DNA from: JACVRN01 sp963715565 | GTDB lineage: Bacteria > Acidobacteriota > Blastocatellia > Pyrinomonadales > Pyrinomonadaceae | Length of the DNA stretch: 64,000 nt | Assembly: GCA_963715565.1 (NCBI GenBank) | Contig: OY970256.1 | Span: 124,001-188,000, forward strand | Reading direction: 5' to 3' | Part shown: piece by piece, positions 1 to 8,800 of the stretch | Layout: each line of letters opens with the position of its first letter | Numbering within the stretch: the stretch's first letter is position 1 | The notes under the pieces: model-generated | Database searches by the model: none | Told to the model about the DNA's origin: nothing | What the model saw: only the letters and a program-made list of their open reading frames with translations | Position numbers and translations under genes: made by a program

Positions 1-1574
1 TCCGCCGTCCATCCGGGAATCGCTAGATCCACTTCGGCTGGAAGCCCGTAGTCATTGGTATATGATGAAAGTGCCTTTTCCGCGTCATCGTTGATTCTCC
101 GTATAGTGTTCTGAAGAGTCTCAGCTTCGCTCCTCGTAAACACGTCAAGTTTGCCGTCTTCAAATAAGCGCCCAAGCTCATCTAAAAATGCTTTAGTTTG
201 GGCAGCGACCAGCATGGCTCGGCCCACAGCGACACTTGCCAGAGAACAAGACGGTAGGGTCAGCAGATTCTCTTCCACGGACGCTGATTCCCATGACGAT
301 TCGATTTGGCGGAGCCGGACGTAGTTTTGCGCTTTGGGAAGAGTCTTGGTATCGTGATAATAATAAGCGACACCGTCTACCCGGCCTGCCCTTAACACGT
401 GCCGCGTGACCCTCGGACGCCGCTCTTTATGGTTCCAATCAACCGTCTCTTTTGCGGCATCAGCTAAAATGCTGGCGATACGAGATGTGCCGGATGGCCG
501 AAGGAATGGGTCATTGTTAATTTCCTCTTGCACTTCACGGGTGTTAACCGGGCGTCCGAGTCTCTCGACGGTACGGCGTAACGCCTCGGCAACTCGTTCG
601 CTGTTCTTCGCGTATCCGTCTCTGATCTCAATTTCATCATCCGATACACCGACCGGCACCCAAAGCAGAATCCTTTCGCCCTCTCGCTCGATCTTGCGGA
701 TCACAGCATCATCGGTTTTCGCAAGCTGCAACATGGCATTGATCATGTACTGCGGGTTGTTGAGTCTAGGATGAGGGTCGGGCATCGCGGCCATACGTGC
801 CCTGACTTCTCCGGTCGAAATGGGTCTCGGCTTTCGGCCAACAGCTTCTGCCTCCGCTTTACGCTCCTCCCAAATCTGGTTAAATACCTTTTCAACAAGT
901 CCAATCCAACTTAGCGGTTCTTTGGGCCAGTAAAGCGAAGGGTCTAATTCCGAAGGGAGGTAAAGGCGCGTTCCTTTTGCGTCGCCGCGAATGGTGCCGA
1001 CGCATTTAATCTCTCCGGTCTCTACTAGGCTTAGTAAGGAGCGTGTAATAAAAACCGGTATGATGTCGGCGTAAGCCGAAATTCCCTGAGCGTGATCGAT
1101 GACGTCACCGATTCTTACGGCACGCTCTAGCTTCTGAACCGTGTCTCGGACAAGAGATAGGACACGTTGCCGTCGGGACTTAATTTCAGGCAGCTTAGAA
1201 TACTCAGGATTGAGTACATTGGTTGACCCGTAGTAGCGTTGCTTGCCTATGCGGCCCGGCGAAAATACGATGTCCCGTGCAGTTAGTTTACGCAAGATTA
1301 AGGGTAGGGATTGGATTAAGCTGTTATCATAGGCGGATTCTAAAGCCTCAACCTCCGCAGCCGAGAGAGCTTTGATAATTTCCTCAAGGCTCACAACGCG
1401 TTGTAGGGCAAGGTTGGCGATTTCAAGGGCTTGAAGCACGACCGCATGCTCTGCCTTTAGCTCTCCTTGTATAGGGGCAGAGGTGGACGCCCGAACCGCA
1501 ATGCCTTTTGCCTGCCGGCTCGTATGAGAGGCATTCGTTCGAGTTGTATCCGAGGTCTTCTTAGCCTTATCCAT
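1..1574 (-). CDS. Third gene of the tnsBC operon: multi-winged-helix-like protein (3' end beyond window)
   Basis: An open frame runs from the ATG at 1572-1574 to the window edge without a stop, giving at least 524 residues. An AGGAGG ribosome site precedes the start, and the tnsC stop is only 9 bp upstream, so it is co-transcribed with tnsB and tnsC. I see no TniQ N-terminal signature or zinc-finger cysteines. The chain instead reads as about four repeats of 85-100 residues. Each has an amphipathic helix, an R-x-V-x-T/I-x-E-V-like turn (for example RPVNTREVQEEI), a second helix, then a basic beta wing ending in GR--YY or GT-LYLP. That pattern suggests tandem winged-helix DNA-binding modules. 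By position it could be the target selector. Function is inferred, and a highly diverged TniQ cannot be excluded. Confidence 0.7.
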   Translation of the reverse strand, partial: MDKAKKTSDTTRTNASHTSRQAKGIAVRASTSAPIQGELKAEHAVVLQALEIANLALQRVVSLEEIIKALSAAEVEALESAYDNSLIQSLPLILRKLTARDIVFSPGRIGKQRYYGSTNVLNPEYSKLPEIKSRRQRVLSLVRDTVQKLERAVRIGDVIDHAQGISAYADIIPVFITRSLLSLVETGEIKCVGTIRGDAKGTRLYLPSELDPSLYWPKEPLSWIGLVEKVFNQIWEERKAEAEAVGRKPRPISTGEVRARMAAMPDPHPRLNNPQYMINAMLQLAKTDDAVIRKIEREGERILLWVPVGVSDDEIEIRDGYAKNSERVAEALRRTVERLGRPVNTREVQEEINNDPFLRPSGTSRIASILADAAKETVDWNHKERRPRVTRHVLRAGRVDGVAYYYHDTKTLPKAQNYVRLRQIESSWESASVEENLLTLPSCSLASVAVGRAMLVAAQTKAFLDELGRLFEDGKLDVFTRSEAETLQNTIRRINDDAEKALSSYTNDYGLPAEVDLAIPGWTA

Positions 1575-1583
1575 AATTGCCTC

Positions 1584-2486
1584 CTATTTCTTTCTGTCAG
1601 CGCGCGACTTGTTCGTTGTTGACCCCTTCCGGTATGTCTCAACGCTCGTGAGCGCCTTATCTTTACCGCTAGCCATCAAGTAGTGGACGGTGCGCAGGAA
1701 TTTCATATCCACTTCGCTCTGCTGTATCTTCAGGAGAAAATCCATTTGGCGGATGAAAGGCACAATCAGGCCGGGGTATCCTCCCAAGGTCTTGTGAATG
1801 TATTCGACCTGCTCATCGTTCTTATTCAGCTTCTCAAAATGAGGATGGAGTTTTTTCAGAATGTCCCACGTGTCTTCTAACTTATACTCGTCAAAGAATC
1901 TCCAGTGATGAATGCGACGCCGGATCTGTGGAAGCTGGTTCAACTTTTTAGGCAGATCATCCATCCCAATGAAAACCATTATGATGGTCCACCCCCTTAA
2001 CTCGCTGATGTCGCGAACCAGCATGATCCCGCGAATTGCTTCTAGCGACAGACAGCCGGCTTCATCGATCAGAACCATTTTCGTTCTCATCCGCTTGAGG
2101 CTGTAAAAGGTATTTTCGGCTAACTGGTTGGTCGGAAGCATCCGGTACTCGCCCTGATCCATCGTGCCAATCGCTCCGGCGTAGAGACAATGTATCCCCT
2201 GCTTCTGCTCGTTGCCCGACCACGTCAAGACGTCTCCGGCCTGAAAGTGCGTGGCGCGGAAAGCGTACGGGTTAGCCGGGTCGCGGTCGTAGGCCGCAGC
2301 GACCTTTTCCTCCAACATTTTTGCGGTAGTCGTTTTACCTATGCCCGTATTCCCGTACCAGAGGCACGACCCGCCGTCTACGCTGTTGGCGACGGAACTG
2401 CGTATGACCTCCTTGACGAAATTGGTCTCGACCAAAACTTCAGGGAGGGGTTCAGGAAATTCAATGTCACTCTCCATCCTACTCAT
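1584..2486 (-). CDS. tnsC: TnsC/TniB-type AAA+ ATPase of transposition
   Basis: The 300-residue protein has a Walker A motif GNTGIGKTT at residues 45-53 and a Walker B motif VLIDEA at about 138-143, with an arginine-rich sensor region (QIRRRIHHWRF) further on. This is the usual size and layout of the ATPases that connect target recognition to the transposase in Tn7, Tn5053 and Tn552 elements (TnsC, TniB, IstB/MuB relatives). The start codon overlaps the tnsB stop (ATGA), so translation is coupled. The role as ATP-dependent transposition regulator follows from family and context. Which proteins it contacts here is unknown, because the usual TniQ partner is not recognisable. Confidence 0.88.
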   Translation of the reverse strand: MSRMESDIEFPEPLPEVLVETNFVKEVIRSSVANSVDGGSCLWYGNTGIGKTTTAKMLEEKVAAAYDRDPANPYAFRATHFQAGDVLTWSGNEQKQGIHCLYAGAIGTMDQGEYRMLPTNQLAENTFYSLKRMRTKMVLIDEAGCLSLEAIRGIMLVRDISELRGWTIIMVFIGMDDLPKKLNQLPQIRRRIHHWRFFDEYKLEDTWDILKKLHPHFEKLNKNDEQVEYIHKTLGGYPGLIVPFIRQMDFLLKIQQSEVDMKFLRTVHYLMASGKDKALTSVETYRKGSTTNKSRADRKK

Positions 2487-4249
2487 CTCCTTCCATCGTC
2501 GGACTCCGGCTCGCCTTCGCCCCTCAGAAAAGCCTTGAACTTGTCGAGCAATTCGGGGTCAAACTCTTCTTCCTGCGGGGTAGCGTCGGCACCGTCTGCT
2601 CCGGCTTCACGCGCCGCCTGCTCCTCACGGATTTCGCGCATCATCTCCTGAGCCTTTCGCGGGCGGTCTTCACGTTCCACCTCGTCGTAGTATTTCTTCA
2701 TCCTCTCAGCCATGGTAGTTAGTATCTGCTCCCCCGCCTGCTTTATGTCGTCAATGGAGTATCGCGGGGTATCAGACTCCATGTCCCACGCCTCGCCGAC
2801 AAATTCGCCGGTATCCGCAAGGTAGACATAAACGCTCTCCATATCGTCTGGGTTGAATCGGAGGAGAAATTTGCGCCCCAAAAAATGGAACAGGTCAGGG
2901 CACCAGTAGGTGTGAGCCATCCTTTCGTAGGTGAACCTGATGCCGGTGTTCGAGAGCGAACAGGGGCCGTGATGATGAAGAAGGAGATTGATTGCGTCGT
3001 CGCTCTCCGGCATTCTGAGGCGGACGGTCTCTTCCCAGTGTTCGGCAGGTTTTCGTCCCGTCGCGGAGTGGACTCTCTGGTGGTAATCCTCGACGATCCA
3101 TCTCTCTATAAATTTTCGTAGCTGGCCGACCGTCGGCAATTTCTCTAGTTGCTTTTTGGCGGCCTCGTAAGTCGTTCCGATTGCGTCCATGTGGGAAGGC
3201 AATCGCTTCAGGCAACCTTCGTTGAGCGTTCTGTGGAAACGTTCAATTTTCCCTCGTAAGTTGGGATAATATGGAGGGCCGAACTCTAGCCATATCTTGA
3301 GAAAGCCCGCCGCCGCCCCCATCTCTTTTGATTTGAAGTTCTTGCCATTGTCGAACTCGATTACCGTAGGCATACCCTTATTCGTCCATTGTTCGTTCTG
3401 TTTCGGCAATATCGCTTGTCTCAGCAGCAGCTTGACTGACCACGCGTCGGGCACTCTGTGGGAGAGGACGAAACCGGGGATGGCGCGCGTGCAGTTGTCT
3501 ATGGAGTCAGTCAGATAAACCTTGCAAGGCTTCCACTCGCCGTTGACTTTGTGGCGCGCCCACACGGGAAGGTGACAATCGTCAATCTGCCAACGCTCGT
3601 TAGCGTAAAAAGCATTCTCGAACCGGATGACGGGTCGTTCGTCTTTATCCCACTGGCGAAGCCCTCTGTCGCCATTGCGCAGATGCTTTATTTCTATAGG
3701 TATGGAGGCGAGATGTAGCTTTAACAAGCTGTAACTCGGTTTAGGAAGGCCGCGCCTCTCGCATTCGGCGGAAACCTCTTTCCAGATGGCTCTAGGGCCT
3801 GCGGCGGGAAGATCCAGATAAAAGAAGATGACGAGCTTTCTGACCTCATCAATCATCACATTGGCGTCAGTGGTCCGCTCCCACCGGCCATCAATAAAAG
3901 CGCGCGTGCCGATCTTGTTGTAGTTCTGGTAAAGTTTTTGTGCCCAACTGACTGAGCGGGGTCGCTGCATCGGCACAAACTTCAGAGCTTCCTGCGCCGT
4001 CATACCCTGCTGCATGAAGGCCACAATAGAGGCTTTTTCAGCAATCTCCTCCAACTGCTTATCCTTCAACTTGTCCGCTCTCGTTAAGGGGAGAGGCGCG
4101 TTCCCGTTACTTTCCCCGTCTAAAGACGTGTTAGGGGCTAGGGAATCGGCACTCTGGCTGCTTTTTGCAGACTGCAAACCTTTTTTTCTGCGCCTCCTCC
4201 GCTTTGGCCGGGGCATATCTTTGTTTTCACTCTCTGTACGACTTGTCAT
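2483..4249 (-). CDS. tnsB: TnsB/TniA-type DDE transposase (Mu transposase core)
   Basis: The 588-residue protein has a very basic N-terminus, a predicted HTH/Mu-transposase DNA-binding region (about 60-200), and an RNase H-fold rve core. Catalytic acidic residues are visible in order: D223 or D224 in WQIDDCH, D300 in EFDNGKNF, and E336 in GKIERFHRTLNEG. A C-terminal tail rich in acidic residues probably contacts the ATPase. It would bind repeats at the element ends and carry out strand transfer. The start at 4249 has an AGGAGG site about 8 bp upstream. It is the first gene of the tnsB-tnsC-third gene operon. A classic TnsA endonuclease gene is absent, so transposition may be replicative, or may use another nuclease. 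Confidence 0.92.
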   Translation of the reverse strand: MTSRTESENKDMPRPKRRRRRKKGLQSAKSSQSADSLAPNTSLDGESNGNAPLPLTRADKLKDKQLEEIAEKASIVAFMQQGMTAQEALKFVPMQRPRSVSWAQKLYQNYNKIGTRAFIDGRWERTTDANVMIDEVRKLVIFFYLDLPAAGPRAIWKEVSAECERRGLPKPSYSLLKLHLASIPIEIKHLRNGDRGLRQWDKDERPVIRFENAFYANERWQIDDCHLPVWARHKVNGEWKPCKVYLTDSIDNCTRAIPGFVLSHRVPDAWSVKLLLRQAILPKQNEQWTNKGMPTVIEFDNGKNFKSKEMGAAAGFLKIWLEFGPPYYPNLRGKIERFHRTLNEGCLKRLPSHMDAIGTTYEAAKKQLEKLPTVGQLRKFIERWIVEDYHQRVHSATGRKPAEHWEETVRLRMPESDDAINLLLHHHGPCSLSNTGIRFTYERMAHTYWCPDLFHFLGRKFLLRFNPDDMESVYVYLADTGEFVGEAWDMESDTPRYSIDDIKQAGEQILTTMAERMKKYYDEVEREDRPRKAQEMMREIREEQAAREAGADGADATPQEEEFDPELLDKFKAFLRGEGEPESDDGRR

Positions 4250-4270
4250 GACTCATCCTCCTTCTCATTG

Positions 4271-4299
4271 AGTAAAAGAAACGATACCGGCGATGTCAA
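4271..4299 (-). promoter_or_regulatory. Candidate promoter of the tns operon
   Basis: On the minus strand TTGACA (4294-4299) is followed after 17 bp by TTTACT (4271-4276), about 22 bp before the tnsB start codon. The -35 box is perfect and the -10 box weak. The remaining intergenic DNA to 4486 is AT-rich and contains two TTGAC motifs on the other strand, but I see no regular end-like repeat array in it. Confidence 0.35.
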
Positions 4300-4486
4300 G
4301 AGAAAAATGCTATAACTTGTTGACACCATTTGGGTTATTGACAAGGTGCGTTCCTTTTTATAAATAACTAACGGCTGTTTGTAAAAAGCGTCGCAACTAT
4401 GCAATAATGTACTAACAGTGAAACATTACAGGCACAAAACTCCTTGATAATCAACTATTTCCATTATTGTCTTACCTCATTGCCTT

Positions 4487-5254
4487 TTAGATACTTTCGA
4501 GATCAACCTCTTTATTGAATAAAGGGCAGTAATCCTGTACCGGACACCAGACGCACGCTTCAGAAGGGGAGGGGATAAATTTGCTGGAGGCGAAAGAGCG
4601 TATCTGTTCAACCAGCCTCTTTTTGTTAAATGTTATTTGAGCTTGGTCGTACTCGACTTCCACCTTCATGAGCGTTAGCACGTTAAATAGAGCGACCCTG
4701 ACACTCGGATAATCGGGATAGTGGATACGCGCTAAGATGTAATAGAGAAAATTCGGCAGGTCGCAAGCCAGTGACTCTACGGTCGGGAGTCTGCCCGATA
4801 TGTTTGTCTTATAATCGAGGACTTCCAGCACGCCGTCAGAAAGCAGTGTGATCCGGTCGGCCTTACACCCAATCTTGACCCGCAGATTGTTTAAGGTGAT
4901 CACGCACGACATGAATACCTCGGTGCCGAGGGTTTGCCCGGTGAAGGCGGAGGGCATATTCAGGTAGCGCCGCAGCGCCTCACACCCTCTTGCGAAATAC
5001 GCCTCGGACTCCTGTGCGTCATTATATGAGCCGGCTTCCCAATGTCGCTTGAGGAGTTGGTCGGCCTCGACCGGAGGGCCTGCGCGGTTATTGCCGCTGG
5101 TTTTGTGTAATTCTTCGAGGGCCGCGTGCAGGCTTCGCCCGAAGGAGAGGGCCGTCAGGTTCGTGTCCACACCCAACCTATCGACATGCCTGAGCTTGTA
5201 CATCTGCGGGCACGTTATGAAATCTCTAAGTTTAGTGGGAGTTATTGAAAACAC
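4487..5254 (-). CDS. Cas4/AddB-like PD-(D/E)XK nuclease with four-cysteine Fe-S site
   Basis: The 255-residue protein begins with SITPTKLRDFITCPQMYK, the opening typical of RecB-family PD-(D/E)XK nucleases. Putative active-site residues follow: H43 region, D133 in GCKADRI, E144 and D147-Y-K149 in LEVLDYKT. One early cysteine (C15) and three late ones (C234, C237, C243 in CVWCPVQDYC) form the arrangement that holds a 4Fe-4S cluster in Cas4 and AddB. It probably cuts or trims DNA ends. It lies 237 bp upstream of tnsB on the same strand and is divergent from an XRE regulator. No CRISPR array or other cas gene is visible, so it is either a stand-alone cargo nuclease or a substitute for TnsA in this element. 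The second option is speculation. Confidence 0.82.
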   Translation of the reverse strand: MFSITPTKLRDFITCPQMYKLRHVDRLGVDTNLTALSFGRSLHAALEELHKTSGNNRAGPPVEADQLLKRHWEAGSYNDAQESEAYFARGCEALRRYLNMPSAFTGQTLGTEVFMSCVITLNNLRVKIGCKADRITLLSDGVLEVLDYKTNISGRLPTVESLACDLPNFLYYILARIHYPDYPSVRVALFNVLTLMKVEVEYDQAQITFNKKRLVEQIRSFASSKFIPSPSEACVWCPVQDYCPLFNKEVDLESI

Positions 5255-5355
5255 TCTTCACCCCCTTTACAAGCCCAAAAGAGATTGTGGTGGACACCTA
5301 CTGCTTACATTAGATAGACTTCCTCGTTTTAACAGGACGCAACCTGTTTTGCGCT

Positions 5356-5370
5356 CGCAACATTGTTGCG
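5356..5370. promoter_or_regulatory. Operator-like palindrome between nuclease and XRE genes
   Basis: CGCAACATTGTTGCG is a 15-bp palindrome with a single central base, placed in the divergent gap between the Fe-S nuclease and the small XRE regulator. A second short dyad, TCCGAAAATCGGA, follows near 5398-5410. Both positions suit binding sites of the neighbouring HTH protein. The link is inferred. Confidence 0.45.
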
Positions 5371-5509
5371 CCTATGAATTAAGGGGCGCGAATACTATCC
5401 GAAAATCGGATGGAGTGCAAGAGTTTTTTTCATAGTGATTGAGTAATTATTCGGTAGCTTCTCCCATTGACGAAAACGCTCAATGGCCTTGTGGCGCTTC
5501 GGGGTTCTG

Positions 5510-5743
5510 ATGAGAAAACAGAAACACCTGAGAGAGCGGTACAAAAGATTTCAAGAATTATTGATCGAGGCTCGTCAGAAGGCTGGGCTATCTCAAGAGG
5601 CGGTGGCAGAGAGAATAGGCCAGCCTCAGTCCTATGTTTCCAAGTGCGAAAGCGGTGTTCGCCGCTTGGATGTGGTGGAATTTATAGAAGTGATGGAGGC
5701 AATCGGAGCAGACCCGGCAGCATTTATTAAGAAGCTCAAGTGA
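5510..5743 (+). CDS. Small XRE-family HTH regulator
   Basis: The protein is about 77 residues if started at 5510; an in-frame start at 5483 is also possible. It is almost entirely one XRE/Cro helix-turn-helix: LIEARQKAGLSQEAVAERIG, QPQSYVSKCESGVRRLD, then a third helix and the ending AIGADPAAFIKKLK. It is divergent from the Fe-S nuclease and the tns operon, with operator-like palindromes between them. It most likely represses that nuclease, its own gene, or both. No partner toxin is evident, and the next gene (NACHT protein) converges on it. Confidence 0.8.
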   Translation: MRKQKHLRERYKRFQELLIEARQKAGLSQEAVAERIGQPQSYVSKCESGVRRLDVVEFIEVMEAIGADPAAFIKKLK

Positions 5744-5860
5744 ATTGATATATGTCTGGGCCACAATTTTCAGTATTCAAGATTTGCTTCATACATACCA
5801 CGAAAAGTTTGTAATTAGCTAGTAAAGCTTGATTTGACCGTTAAAGATGTAAATCAGAGC

Positions 5861-8800
5861 TTATGGGTTCGTAAGCTCTCCTATTTTGGCAATAACTTCA
5901 GAAAGGGTAATTTGGTTACTCTTGTTGATGTAAAATGATCTTTCAAGACTATCAATATATTGGTATAAAAAGTTTACCCCTTTGTAAGTCGAAATGTTTT
6001 CCGCTATGAATTTTGTAATACTGCTCCTTACCTCCTTATAGCTATCTTCTGATTGCAAAGCTATCCTATTTAGAGTATCTAAGACCGCCCTATTCAAAGT
6101 ATGAAAATCACTTTGGACTAGACCTTCCCTATAACTAAGATTCAATAGCTTCATAAGCAAAGGGATTGCCGCCGGAGTTTTTAATTCCCGCAACGAAAAT
6201 GCATCCGAATTATATTCGGTGAATTCCATGTTCCTTTCAATCCAGTCAGCATAGTATGAAAGACCTTCAACATCCTGTAGCTTTATTAGATATTGAGCGG
6301 CTATTAACCTCTCCGCTTCTTGCCCATTTTTTAGAATGTCTAAGAGAAACTGATGGGTTAATCCGCTATCTTTATCAATCAATTTGTCGACAACTTTCCA
6401 TTTGAATTCGTCAGTTATTTCAGGCAAAGCTTGTTCTAAGGTTATGGGAGATTCTGATAACTCATATACTGTTTCCAATGCAGTCTCGCGGACCCAACCG
6501 CTTCTTTCTGTGTTGATAATATCGGCTAAGGCGAATGGAATCGCTTCTCGCACTGAATGCCTTTTTGCATAGTTATAATGATTTCTTAAAACATCATCAG
6601 GCCCAACTCCATTCTCAAGGTTTTCTAAAATTCGTTTGGTCATATCAGCTTCGTCCAGAAGCTGCTCCAGATACTCGATTCCAGCCCATTGGTGTCCTTC
6701 AATCCATTCAAAAGAGATCATGTCTAGTAACACTTCTTTGGGATACTTGAGGTGTAGTTTCCGTAAGTAAAACCACAGTAGGATAGAGAGCCAGCTTGCT
6801 GTGCCACCTCCTTCCGGCTTCTGGACTAAAGCGGTCTTAAAATCAACCTTGTCTAAATTTGCATAGCACCATTCGGCTAGTATTTTTTCTTGATCTTCTG
6901 TAAGAGTAAGCTCTTTGTTGTTTGATAATTTCTCGTATACCTTTACGGCGCGATAAAAATCCCAATCGCTCTTGTTTATTGTCTCAATAATATGTTCTAA
7001 AGAAGCTGGCTTCTTGCGAACAAACTCCCCAATTGTCTGAATTGCCAAGTTGGAGAGAGTAGGAGATTGCCACTGCTCTTTTCTTATTTCGTATAGATCC
7101 TCATTCGTTAAAGTCTCTTTTGGGGCTTTTTCAAATACTAATCTGATCTCATTAAGAAAAGCTTCTTTATCAAACAACAGATTTAAGTCATCTACTCGGC
7201 GCTCCTCCCGCTGTTTCTTCATATCTGGTGCTGGCTGCGGTATGAACTTATTACCAGAGATGTCATTCATCATTTTATTGAAGCCGAGAGATAGATCAGG
7301 ATTCAGCCAATTAAGTTGATACTGGAATGTCCAAACATCATCATTAGTTACATTCCTTTCCTCATATTGGCGGGCAAAATATTGAATACATTGTGAGTCG
7401 GCTAAAGAGGCAAGGAGGGAGAAAGCATCGCTGTTAATATTCCTCTCCGCAAAAAACTTTTGAAATGCTTGTAGCCTTGTATTGGTTAGGTCAAAGAAAT
7501 GTATAAACGCTCCCGCTCTGCGCTCATCGTTTGACCTATGCTCAGCAGCAAAAAAATCTGCTGCCGCTTCAAGAATCGATGGATCGCTGGCGTAAGCCTT
7601 CGCAGCGTTTTCCGCGATAGTAGCAATAACTTCACCGAAGGAATATCGATCAAGATCATTAGGATTCTCGGTAAAATAGCCCAATATCTTCTTAATGGCG
7701 GTTGGGGATGTTGCTCTTTCAAGCCCTTTGCTAAGATGCCAGTATTCATCAAACAGTCTTGAACGAGTAGTTGTACCTGTGGGAGTCGCATCAGCTATTA
7801 CTATCTTTGTATATCTTACACCCTCTAAGAAAACATCAATGTTTTCATCCAAATAATCACTGTTATAAAGTATGTAGTACAGGCCCGAACGTACCCAATC
7901 ACTTTCAGAAGCCCGTAAGGCAGGAAGTAATTGATTAATTATTTCCTGAGAGTTAAGTCTCAAATCAGCGAGCGCCCTTAAAGCATTATACTGAGGATAT
8001 TCACCAGCTTGGAAATCTAGGGCAGTGTTTACTAGGAGTTTAGTTGCCCGCTGTCGTTGCCCGAAGGGTATCTCTGAGTCGCCTAGCAATTCTATGGCAT
8101 TTACTAGAATCGTGAAGTGAGAAGCGTTCTCCGCTTCGGTCAATAAGAAATCAATTATCTCCTCTGACTGGCCGAACCGGGCCAGTTCACTGTAATCGAA
8201 CTTATCCCGATCTATCGGAATTTGTCTTTCTTTATAGTAATTTAAGATCTGTTTTACTAAGTCAACGCGCGTTGTTGAATCTATCTTGTCCGGCTCGAAT
8301 TTCACTACTGCTTCGGGTTCGCTATCTATTATCCAGTTGATAATCTGCTCATATAACGGATCATCTTTCTTAATAACACTAACTAAAAATGATAGCGTAT
8401 TTATCCAAGACGGAATTATCTTTCGGTACTCAGGCGGAAAGGCGATAAAATCTTTAATTACCTCAATCCGTTGTCTAGAAAGGATTCTGGCTGCTAAATA
8501 CTCTTGAAAATTATTATGCTCAAATCGCCAATGCTGAGAGGTTCCGTCAGGCCCTTTCCAGACTGCGCAGTGCTTGAGGAGAGTGCGCTTTGACTCGTCT
8601 GGAATTATTTTGTGATACTCCTCTGTTGAGATATTGTTCTTGCCTAGCGACTCCATAGCAAGAGCCACATTCTCAAGGGTTGAAATTATTTCGAGGCGCT
8701 TCTCAGCAAGGTCTATTGTTGTTCTAAACTTGTCTACATCAAATTCAATCTGCTCGTGGATAAGTTGTTCGAATATTTGCGCCTTATTGCTTGGCAATCC

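Noticed and set aside
4250..4486. Possible transposon left end upstream of tnsB
   Set aside because: Contains scattered TTGAC and ATTATTGTC words but no regular direct-repeat array or TGT terminus comparable with 28473-28539.
4487..5254. Part of a CRISPR-Cas system (Cas4)
   Set aside because: No Cas1, Cas2, effector genes or repeats anywhere in the window.
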